From Providencia rettgeri (GTDB taxonomy: Bacteria; Pseudomonadota; Gammaproteobacteria; Enterobacterales; Enterobacteriaceae), in NCBI RefSeq assembly GCF_013255915.1, contig NZ_CP053896.1:992001-1056000 (forward strand): a stretch of 64,000 nt of DNA. The letters run 5' to 3'. The notes beneath the pieces are model-generated. The model saw only the letters and a program-made list of their open reading frames with translations, made no database searches and had not been told where the DNA came from. The position numbers and the translations under genes were made by a program. This document shows, piece after piece, positions 57,519-64,000 of this stretch; the stretch's first letter is position 1, and each line of letters opens with the position of its first letter.

Positions 57519-58640
57519 ATGTCTGTTGAGTTATCCCATTTACGGGAACAAATTGATGAAGTTGATAAATCGTTACTAGATTTATTAGCAAAAAGGCTGC
57601 AACTGGTTGCTGAAGTCGGTGAAGTGAAAAGCTTACATGGTTTACCGATTTATGTGCCTGAACGAGAAACAAGCATGCTGACAGCACGTCGCGCCGAAGC
57701 TGAGCGTATGGGGATCCCACCTGATCTGATAGAGGATATTCTAAGGCGGATCATGCGCGAATCTTACGCACGTGAAAATGATAAAGGGTTTAAAACACTG
57801 AACCCATCAGCTGGCCCAATTGTGATTGTAGGTGGTGATGGGAAAATGGGGCGGTTATTTCACCGTCTCCTTAATTTATCAGGCTATCAGGTTAAGACAT
57901 TAAACGAAGATGACTGGGCACAAGCAGAATCTATAGTTGCTGGTGCGAGCGTCGTGATGGTTAGTGTACCAATACATTTGACAGTACAAGTCATCAACCA
58001 GCTGCCTAAACTGGATAAAAGCACGGTCTTGATGGATATCGCATCGATTAAGCAACAGCCATTAGAAGCGATGTTAGCGGCCCATGATGGGCCAGTACTT
58101 GGGCTTCACCCGATGTTTGGTCCTGATATTGGTAGTGTTGCAAAGCAAGTATTTGCTTACTGTAATGGCCGTGGCTCGGAGTCTTATCAGTGGTTTCTTG
58201 AACAGTTATTAGTTTGGGGGGCACGTTTGAAAGAAATCTCAGCCGAAGAGCATGATAAAAACATGAGCTTTATTCAGGCATTACGCCACTTTACAACATT
58301 TACTTACGGGCGAAATCTTGCTGAGGAAAATATTGATTTACAGCAATTACTTGATTTATCATCGCCTATTTATCGTTTAGAGCTCGCGATGGTTGGGCGG
58401 CTGTTTGCTCAAGACCCTCAACTCTATGCAGACATTATTATGTCTTCAAATGAAAATGTTGAATTGATACGCAGATATCATCAATTGTTAGGTGATTCAA
58501 TAGCGCTACTGGAGAAAAAAGATAAAGCGGAATTTATTCGCCAATTTAATCAAATTAGCCAGTGGTTCGGTGAAGATGCCCATCATTTTATGAAAGAAAG
58601 CCAATCATTACTGCAACGAGCAAACGATAATCGAAAATAA
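57519..58640 (+). CDS. tyrA: T-protein: chorismate mutase / prephenate dehydrogenase
   Basis: TyrA converts chorismate to prephenate and then to 4-hydroxyphenylpyruvate for tyrosine. 373 residues: an AroQ-type chorismate mutase helix bundle (residues 1-90; [13 protein letters not shown]) and a dehydrogenase with Rossmann motif [11 protein letters not shown] near 102 and H-P-M-F-G-P-D. Second gene of aroF-tyrA. Confidence 0.96.
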   Translation: MSVELSHLREQIDEVDKSLLDLLAKRLQLVAEVGEVKSLHGLPIYVPERETSMLTARRAEAERMGIPPDLIEDILRRIMRESYARENDKGFKTLNPSAGPIVIVGGDGKMGRLFHRLLNLSGYQVKTLNEDDWAQAESIVAGASVVMVSVPIHLTVQVINQLPKLDKSTVLMDIASIKQQPLEAMLAAHDGPVLGLHPMFGPDIGSVAKQVFAYCNGRGSESYQWFLEQLLVWGARLKEISAEEHDKNMSFIQALRHFTTFTYGRNLAEENIDLQQLLDLSSPIYRLELAMVGRLFAQDPQLYADIIMSSNENVELIRRYHQLLGDSIALLEKKDKAEFIRQFNQISQWFGEDAHHFMKESQSLLQRANDNRK

Positions 58641-58647
58641 TCATCCC

Positions 58648-58690
58648 GCCTTCTATCGTGTTTTATAGCGGTAGAGGGCTTTATTTTCTT
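58648..58690 (+). terminator. Terminator of aroF-tyrA
   Basis: GCCTTCTATCG at 58648-58658 pairs with CGGTAGAGGGC at 58669-58679 through two G-U pairs, followed by TTTATTTTCTT. Confidence 0.75.
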
Positions 58691-58891
58691 GTTAATTTTT
58701 TGTTACCTTCTATGTTCTTCTATTTCAGTTAATCTCACCAAGAATGTTTATTTAAAATAGGTAATTGTACTTATCTATATAATTTCTATCGAATAATATG
58801 CTGATCAGATAAAAACTGAATTTATTCACTATCTAATTTCAAATTAATCAATTTTTAAAATCAATATTTATAAATCGATCGATTTATATGA
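58691..58891. other. AT-rich region between the tyrA terminator and the MCP promoter
   Basis: No open frame, repeat or site was recognised. The strong A+T richness fits a junction between conserved operons and an inserted gene. Confidence 0.35.
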
Positions 58892-58918
58892 TAAAGATTT
58901 CACCTGTTTTACCGATAA
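58892..58918 (+). promoter_or_regulatory. Sigma-28 (FliA) type promoter of the MCP gene
   Basis: TAAAGATT at 58892-58899, an 11-base spacer and ACCGATAA at 58911-58918 match the flagellar sigma-28 consensus TAAAGTTT-N11-GCCGATAA with one difference in each half. It is 36 bases before the ATG. Confidence 0.85.
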
Positions 58919-58954
58919 CACTACTCATTAAATGATGGTTAGCGTGGTAAATAT

Positions 58955-60523
58955 ATGTCTTTTAAAAATCTCAAAATTAGTATGAAGTTAACGGTAGCAT
59001 TTGGTGGTTTTGTTGCGCTTATTATCCTAAGTTCACTTTTTTCTTTAGCCAATATGAACCGAGCTAATGATGGCATGAAACAAGTCCTGTATGAAAGTTA
59101 TCCTATTGCCTCTACCGCAGGGCAAATGATGGATAACTTTTATTCTTTTATAGGGATCCAAGAGCTAATTTTACTTGATGATCGTGGTAGTGATAAACGC
59201 AGAGAAGAGTTGGCTAAAATTACATTAAAAATTAATGGATTGATGGAAAGCTTAGAAAATAACGTTACAGATGATCGCTCTAAAGAAGTCTTGGCTGATT
59301 TGCGTGTTATTCGCCAACAGTTTCATGCATCAATTACTCGCATCAATACCTTTTTATCAGAGAATAATCGCCAAGCTGCTATTGATGAAATGATGACTAA
59401 AACGTCTAGTATTCAACGTGATTATCGTGATCAAATTCAAACTTTAATGGCTATCCAAGATTTGGAAATGCAAGAGGTTGGCCGTAAAGTGAATGCGGAT
59501 TATGAAAACAATAAACTATTACTAGCGGTGTTATCAATCTTGAGTATTGGCGCGGGCTGCGTAATGGGCTGGTATATTACGAACATTATCACAAGGCCAT
59601 TGGAAAATGCGGTTAATTTCGCGCAGTCAATTGCAAATGGGGATCTGACTAAAGATATTCAGGTCACCTCAAAAGATGAAACGGGTGTATTGTTAAATGC
59701 ACTTAATGATATGAAAGAGCACTTGCTGGAAATCGTTCAAGAGGTTCAACAAGGTTCTGAAAGTATTTCGGCAGCAGCAGGGCAAATTGTCGCGGGGAAC
59801 CAAAACCTGGCGGCGCGCACCGAAGAACAGGCTGCATCAGTTGAAGAAACGGCCAGTTCAATGGAACAAATAACTTCAACCGTTCAAAACACGACTGAGC
59901 ACACTCATGAAGCTAGCATGCTTGCAGACCAAGCGGCAATTATTGTACAAAACAATGGCGACATGATGAGTCAAGTAACGAATAAAATGCGTGCAATCAA
60001 TGGATCATCATCACAGATGACAGAAATTATTAATCTAATAGACTCAATTGCATTTCAAACCAATATCTTAGCATTGAATGCATCCGTTGAAGCGGCAAGA
60101 GCTGGTGAACATGGGCGAGGCTTTGCCGTTGTTGCCGGAGAAGTGAGATTATTAGCACAAAAAAGTGCGGCTTCAGCGAGTGATATTCGTGGGTTGATTG
60201 AAAACTCATCGTCACAAACGCAAGAGGGTATGGAACTTGTTGAAAAAGCGACTCAGCAAATACACGGAATGGTTGATAGTGTAAAAGAGATGAATGCGTT
60301 ACTACGTGAAATTGGGCAGGCTAGTCGTGAGCAAAGCGATGGAATTTCTCAAATCAATAGTGCAGTAGGGCAACTTGATTTAACCACACAACAAAATGCG
60401 AGTTTAGTTGAGGAATCTGTTGTCGCAGCGGACTCATTGAATGAACAGGCGTACCATTTGAAGGAACTGGTCAATTATTTCAGAGTCAAATCTTCGAATT
60501 ATCAACCTGAAGTGAGAGCATAG
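58955..60523 (+). CDS. Methyl-accepting chemotaxis protein
   Basis: A 522-residue chemoreceptor. Transmembrane helix 1 is near residues 12-33; a periplasmic four-helix-bundle (4HB-type) sensor domain runs to about 187; helix 2 is at about 188-209; HAMP at about 210-262; then the cytoplasmic coiled-coil with methylation regions ([11 protein letters not shown]) and the hairpin tip [18 protein letters not shown]. No C-terminal NWETF-type CheR tether (it ends Q-P-E-V-R-A). The ligand is unknown. It sits alone between tyrA and pheA. Confidence 0.93.
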   Translation: MSFKNLKISMKLTVAFGGFVALIILSSLFSLANMNRANDGMKQVLYESYPIASTAGQMMDNFYSFIGIQELILLDDRGSDKRREELAKITLKINGLMESLENNVTDDRSKEVLADLRVIRQQFHASITRINTFLSENNRQAAIDEMMTKTSSIQRDYRDQIQTLMAIQDLEMQEVGRKVNADYENNKLLLAVLSILSIGAGCVMGWYITNIITRPLENAVNFAQSIANGDLTKDIQVTSKDETGVLLNALNDMKEHLLEIVQEVQQGSESISAAAGQIVAGNQNLAARTEEQAASVEETASSMEQITSTVQNTTEHTHEASMLADQAAIIVQNNGDMMSQVTNKMRAINGSSSQMTEIINLIDSIAFQTNILALNASVEAARAGEHGRGFAVVAGEVRLLAQKSAASASDIRGLIENSSSQTQEGMELVEKATQQIHGMVDSVKEMNALLREIGQASREQSDGISQINSAVGQLDLTTQQNASLVEESVVAADSLNEQAYHLKELVNYFRVKSSNYQPEVRA

Positions 60524-60532
60524 TTTCAGTTT

Positions 60533-60572
60533 AGTAGGCTGCACTGAAAAAATGCAGCCTAATTATATTTTA
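60533..60572. terminator. Terminator between the MCP gene and pheA
   Basis: TAGGCTGCA at 60535-60543 and TGCAGCCTA at 60553-60561 form a 9-base-pair stem; the plus-strand tail ATTATATTTT is moderately T-rich. The genes are convergent, so it may serve both. Confidence 0.6.
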
Positions 60573-60573
60573 A

Positions 60574-61746
60574 TTAAGGCGTAATTTTTTCAGGTTCAAC
60601 AGGAACCACATTTTCGGATGGGTAGCAGCCTAATATTTTAATTGACCTAGTAATTGTTGAAAGCTCTCTTAAAGCTTGTTGCATATTATCTGAACGTAAA
60701 TTGGCATGCACATCAACATAAAACATCTCTTCCCATGGTTTTCCATTTATTGGGCGTGATTCTAACTTGCTCATGATTATCTTATTATTTTTCAAAATAA
60801 CTAATGCATCAACTAAGGCACCAGCTTGTTGGCCAGTGGTCAGAAGCAGTGTTGTTTTAGCCGGTACTTGTTCAGTGACTTCAATTGGTTGTGGTGCAAC
60901 AACAATAAAGCGTGTCATGTTAATTTGCTGATTAGCGAGATTATGCTCTATTACGCTTAAATCGTATAAGGCGCCACCGGCTTCACTTCCAAGTGCCGCG
61001 ACACTCGGTGAGTTTTGGTCTGCGACCATTTGCATTGCAGTTGATGTGCTATCACAATATTTTATTTCCCAGTGTGGGAATTGCGCTAAGTATTGGCTGC
61101 ATTGTTGGAAAGGCTGAGGGTGGCTATACACGGTTTTGATCTGGCTGAGATCGGTATTTCCTGTTGTTAAGAGGCAATGGTTAATTGGGAGCCGAATCTC
61201 TCCGACGATTGATAATGATGTATTTTGCAGTAAATCGTAAACATCGTTAATTGCGCCCGAACTGGTGTTTTCTATTGGTAAAATGCCATATTCCGCTTGC
61301 CCATTTTCAACTAATGAAAAAATATCTTGGAATTTATGGCAACTGCATTCAACTAGTTGGTCAAAATGACGGGCTGAGTACTGGCGTGCCGCAATGTGTG
61401 AATAAGAACCTTTCGGCCCTAAAAATGCGAAACGCGCGGTATCACTAGGGGTTAAATTTAAATGCTTTTGTAAAATAGCCTGTTGCGTAAGAACAGAGTC
61501 CTCAATAATCATCTGGAATAGGCGAGTGATATAAAAGCCATCAAGCCCTAGCGGTTTGCCTTTGTTGATTAAAACATCAAGAAGCTGACGCTCACGGTCT
61601 TTATCACGAATAGGGCGGCTATCATCAATTTTTGTTTCAGCGACTTCAACAGCATAACCACGGCGCTTTGCTAAAAGATTTAGTAATTCACTATCCAGTT
61701 GACTTATTTTCTCTCTTACTTTTAATAAATTAGTGCTGTTTTCCAT
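60574..61746 (-). CDS. pheA: P-protein: chorismate mutase / prephenate dehydratase
   Basis: PheA carries chorismate to phenylpyruvate. 390 residues from ATG 61746: AroQ chorismate mutase (1-90; [14 protein letters not shown]), prephenate dehydratase ([28 protein letters not shown]) and a C-terminal ACT regulatory domain with the Phe-binding L-E-S-R-P motif. GTG 61755 is an alternative start. Transcription is controlled by the pheL attenuator upstream. Confidence 0.97.
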   Translation of the reverse strand: MENSTNLLKVREKISQLDSELLNLLAKRRGYAVEVAETKIDDSRPIRDKDRERQLLDVLINKGKPLGLDGFYITRLFQMIIEDSVLTQQAILQKHLNLTPSDTARFAFLGPKGSYSHIAARQYSARHFDQLVECSCHKFQDIFSLVENGQAEYGILPIENTSSGAINDVYDLLQNTSLSIVGEIRLPINHCLLTTGNTDLSQIKTVYSHPQPFQQCSQYLAQFPHWEIKYCDSTSTAMQMVADQNSPSVAALGSEAGGALYDLSVIEHNLANQQINMTRFIVVAPQPIEVTEQVPAKTTLLLTTGQQAGALVDALVILKNNKIIMSKLESRPINGKPWEEMFYVDVHANLRSDNMQQALRELSTITRSIKILGCYPSENVVPVEPEKITP

Positions 61747-61772
61747 GCTGCCCACCCTGTTAATATCATGAT

Positions 61773-61800
61773 ATAAAAAAAGCCCCCTAGAGGGGGCTTT
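61773..61800 (-). terminator. pheA attenuator terminator
   Basis: On the minus strand, AGCCCCCT and AGGGGGCT (61791-61798 and 61781-61788) form a GC-rich stem with a very small loop, followed by seven T residues. It lies between pheL and pheA. Confidence 0.92.
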
Positions 61801-61842
61801 CTAATTTTGTCTTCTTTTCTTTCTCGAACGACAAAAGCCCCC
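61792..61842 (-). promoter_or_regulatory. pheL antiterminator region
   Basis: In the RNA, GGGGGCUUUUGUC (complement of 61830-61842) can pair with GACAAAA and GCCCCC in the complement of 61792-61811, 13 pairs with a 7-base bulge. This sequesters the first arm of the terminator, the expected alternative fold when ribosomes stall at the Phe codons. Confidence 0.85.
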
Positions 61843-61844
61843 AA

Positions 61845-61889
61845 TTAGGAGTTGCTAAAGAAGAAAAAGAAAACAAAATTAAGATTCAT
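61845..61889 (-). CDS. pheL: pheA leader peptide
   Basis: A 14-codon open frame, M-N-L-N-F-V-F-F-F-F-F-S-N-S, with six Phe codons, five of them in a row, preceded by AAAGGTG. It lies 98 bases upstream of the pheA start on the same strand. The length and Phe richness match the E. coli PheL plan (15 residues, seven Phe), though the sequence differs. Charging of tRNA-Phe decides ribosome stalling and so the choice between terminator and antiterminator. Confidence 0.93.
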   Translation of the reverse strand: MNLNFVFFFFFSNS

Positions 61890-61960
61890 ATGAACACCTT
61901 TAGTCAGATTCAATTTAAATAAACCCGATACTCACTAAGAAGTCAATAGGTAAGGATCAT

Positions 61961-61995
61961 AAACATAAAAAAACGCGCCCATGGTGAGCGCGTTT
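61961..61995 (-). terminator. Intrinsic terminator of raiA
   Basis: AAACGCGC at 61971-61978 and GCGCGTTT at 61988-61995; read on the minus strand the stem is followed by a T-rich tract (complement of AAACATAAAAA). Confidence 0.85.
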
Positions 61996-62030
61996 ATAAG
62001 GTTCAAGATTAGTTGATAGATAATATAAAA

Positions 62031-62363
62031 TTATAACGTAACAGTATTATTCGCTTCTTTTACACTATTATATGCTCTTCTTGATTCTCCTTTATGTTGC
62101 ACTTTATTAAGTTGTCTTTCGAGTTTGTTAATTAGTTCATTAATTGCAACGTACATATCTTCATGCTTGGCACTTGCGACCAATTTTCCTGTCGCTGTTT
62201 TTATGTTGGCATCAACCATAAAACCTTGTGGCTCTTTTGATAATACGACATGCGTATTTATTAGAGATACTTGCCACTTATCGAGTTTTGTTAGACGGCT
62301 CTCAATGTGCTCACGAATCGCTGGGGTAATGTCCATTTGTTTGCTAGTAATGTTCACTATCAT
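62031..62363 (-). CDS. raiA: Ribosome-associated inhibitor A
   Basis: RaiA (YfiA) binds idle 70S ribosomes in stationary phase or cold and blocks the A and P sites. The 110-residue protein starts at ATG 62363 ([21 protein letters not shown] upstream) and has [22 protein letters not shown] and the basic K-L-E-R-Q-L-N-K. Located between bamD and pheA as in E. coli. Confidence 0.96.
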   Translation of the reverse strand: MIVNITSKQMDITPAIREHIESRLTKLDKWQVSLINTHVVLSKEPQGFMVDANIKTATGKLVASAKHEDMYVAINELINKLERQLNKVQHKGESRRAYNSVKEANNTVTL

Positions 62364-62633
62364 ATAGTTACCTCTCATTGTTTCCGTCTTTGTTGATTTC
62401 AGAATACCCGTTCTTGCTAAGAAAAAATTGATGTAGATCACATCTCATTCAGGGGAAGAGTAACAGCTATCTGAAGTGTGATTTCACATAAAAAAGGGGC
62501 GAAAAAGCATTGCCAAAATGAATGGATTAAGGGACACTGATTGAGTTGGCTAGGGGAACGGTAAATAGCCGGAACTTTTTTTGGGTTAAAATTAGTACCC
62601 TAAATGAGCAAGCAACTAAATCGTCGCTAGCAA
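62364..62633. other. Intergenic region between raiA and bamD
   Basis: This contains the raiA promoter region. No repeat, RNA gene or firm promoter motif was recognised. Confidence 0.4.
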
Positions 62634-62663
62634 AGAAAAACAGCAGCCATGGCTGCTGTTTTA
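62634..62663 (-). terminator. Intrinsic terminator of bamD
   Basis: AAAACAGCAGCC and GGCTGCTGTTTT (62637-62662) are a perfect palindrome with AT at the centre; on the minus strand the right arm ends in a T-run extended by the complement of AGAAA. Confidence 0.85.
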
Positions 62664-62678
62664 GATCGCACGATGATA

Positions 62679-63410
62679 TTATTGTGGGTTTGCAGCAATA
62701 ATACTCGCAACTTTATTCGCTTCTTGGTTTAGCCCCATCTCATTATAAGCAATTTCCATGTATGCTAAGGCATTACGTGTTGCTTCTGTGTCTGGGTAGT
62801 CTTTTAGCATTTGTTGAACACGATTAACAACCGCGACATAAGCACCGCGTTTGTTGTAGTATTCGACAACAGAAAGGTCGAATTTCGCTAAGCGGTCTTT
62901 TAAGAAGACTAATCGCTTACTCGCATCATTGGAGTATAAGCTGTTAGGATAGTAGCGAACTAACTGACTGAAATCTTTGAATGCAACTCGTGCATGCTGT
63001 GGGTCTCTGTCTGAGCGGTCAATACCAAAGAGGCCTTGCAATAAGCTATCATCCAGAGCCATCGCGGTTAAGCCTCGCATATAGAGGACATAATCAATAT
63101 TTGGATGAGTTGGGTTCAAACGCATGAAACGGTCAATTGCGGCTATCGCCATTGGCAGCTCTGCTGATTTATAATATGCATAAATCAGGTCTAATTGAAC
63201 CTGCTGAGCATATGGACCAAATGGATAACGGTTATCAAGAGCTTCAAATTGTTTAATCGCTGCTTTAAAATTGCCGTCCTGTAATTTTTGCTGACCCGTT
63301 GCATATATTTCAGCAGGGGTGCTATCAGGGCTGACTTCAGGAGTGCTGGAACAGCCGACTAAAATCAGGCTCAACGTGGCTGCAGCCACCAGATTTTTCA
63401 TACGTATCAT
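62679..63410 (-). CDS. bamD: Outer membrane protein assembly factor BamD
   Basis: BamD is the essential lipoprotein of the beta-barrel assembly machine. It has a lipoprotein signal ending L-I-L-V-G-C and five TPR-like repeats (first [20 protein letters not shown]). 243 residues from ATG 63410 ([13 protein letters not shown]); a GTG one codon upstream is possible. Divergent from rluD, as in E. coli. Confidence 0.96.
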   Translation of the reverse strand: MIRMKNLVAAATLSLILVGCSSTPEVSPDSTPAEIYATGQQKLQDGNFKAAIKQFEALDNRYPFGPYAQQVQLDLIYAYYKSAELPMAIAAIDRFMRLNPTHPNIDYVLYMRGLTAMALDDSLLQGLFGIDRSDRDPQHARVAFKDFSQLVRYYPNSLYSNDASKRLVFLKDRLAKFDLSVVEYYNKRGAYVAVVNRVQQMLKDYPDTEATRNALAYMEIAYNEMGLNQEANKVASIIAANPQ

Positions 63411-63547
63411 CACGTGTAGGTTATCCTCTGAGTGTTTCGAGGGAGTCTATCCATAAGGCTCCCGGCAAAATTCGAGTTACAATAGCATATATTTTAAATG
63501 AAACGGCACTGCCGTCAAAATACAAACACCAAAAAGTAGATTAATTT

Positions 63548-64000
63548 ATGGCTCAACAAGTACAACTTAGTGCAACTATCGCTGAATCACAGCTTGGTCA
63601 ACGTTTAGATCAGGCTTTGGCCGAATTGTTCCCTGATTATTCACGTTCTCGCATAAAAGAATGGATTTTAGCTGATAGAGTGCAGGTTAATGGCAAAGTT
63701 ATCAATAAGCCAAAAGAAAAAGTTTTTGGCAGCGAACAAATTTTAATCGATGCCCTCATTGAAGAAGATAATCGCTGGGAACCACAAGATATCCCACTTA
63801 ATGTGATTTATGAAGATGAAGATATCCTAATTATTAATAAACCGCGTGATTTAGTTGTCCACCCTGGAGCAGGAAACCCAGACGGTACAATTCTTAATGC
63901 GTTGTTATATCGTTATCCTGAAATTGCTGATGTGCCGAGAGCAGGTATTGTTCATCGTTTAGATAAAGACACGACAGGCTTAATGGTTGTCGCAAAAACA
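63548..64000 (+). CDS. rluD: 23S rRNA pseudouridine synthase D (partial)
   Basis: The first 151 codons of RluD, which makes pseudouridines 1911, 1915 and 1917 in helix 69 of 23S rRNA; the rest lies beyond the window. The N-terminal S4 domain (R-L-D-Q-A-L-A-E-L-F-P-D-Y-S-R-S-R-I) and the active-site motif H-R-L-D-K-D-T-T-G, with the catalytic Asp, are visible. Divergent from bamD. Confidence 0.96.
   Translation, partial: MAQQVQLSATIAESQLGQRLDQALAELFPDYSRSRIKEWILADRVQVNGKVINKPKEKVFGSEQILIDALIEEDNRWEPQDIPLNVIYEDEDILIINKPRDLVVHPGAGNPDGTILNALLYRYPEIADVPRAGIVHRLDKDTTGLMVVAKT

Overview
The window reads as an ordinary chromosomal segment of an enterobacterium, most likely a Morganellaceae member close to Providencia. 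This is inferred from protein similarity to E. coli families, the modest AT bias, the nqr operon next to dinB, proC between yggS and yggT, and degenerate ERIC repeats; no database search was possible. Nearly all genes are complete. The two at the edges (hemW at the left, rluD at the right) are cut by the window.

Layout. 1-6167: minus-strand housekeeping block hemW-rdgB-yggT-proC-yggS-ruvX-yqgE-gshB-rsmE. 6446-10969: accessory genes (a prepilin-peptidase-like protein with a short N terminus, a DsbA-like oxidoreductase, an exported metallo-beta-lactamase-fold protein with its divergent LysR regulator), then lysR/lysA. 12356-14722: a strikingly AT-rich three-gene island in which two paralogous secreted Sel1/TPR-like proteins flank a shortened RTX/hemolysin-type calcium-binding-like protein. 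This is the best candidate for an undescribed system (toxin/immunity-like, inferred). 14812-19748: fadE, gmhA, yafJ, dpaA (yafK). 20165-27520: the Na+-NQR operon nqrABCDEF with its maturation genes apbE and nqrM. 27617-29081: a small orphan and an atypical GDPD. 29336-41821: dinB, pepD, gpt, frsA, crl, proBA, aroL, aas-lplT, pncC. 41926-47363: recA, alaS, csrA and a serV-argX3 tRNA cluster. 47558-53736: gshA, the sRNA micA, luxS, yfjD (corB), ypjD (corE), ffh. 53873-55883: rpsP-rimM-trmD-rplS. 56417-63410: aroF-tyrA, an MCP gene, pheLA, raiA, bamD; then rluD.

Regulatory sites that can be read directly include LexA boxes at recA and dinB, the pheL attenuator (leader peptide with six Phe codons, terminator and competing antiterminator), a sigma-28-type promoter ahead of the chemoreceptor, a stringent-type tRNA promoter, a FadR-like operator at fadE, two TyrR-like boxes at aroF, the MicA sRNA, and many intrinsic terminators. 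Three ERIC-type repeats are present; two of them form a nested or tandem pair downstream of rplS.

Synteny with E. coli is strong, but several genes are missing where E. coli has them (recX between recA and alaS, phoE between crl and proB, yggR, yggU, yqaAB), and an MCP gene sits between the normally adjacent tyrA and pheA.
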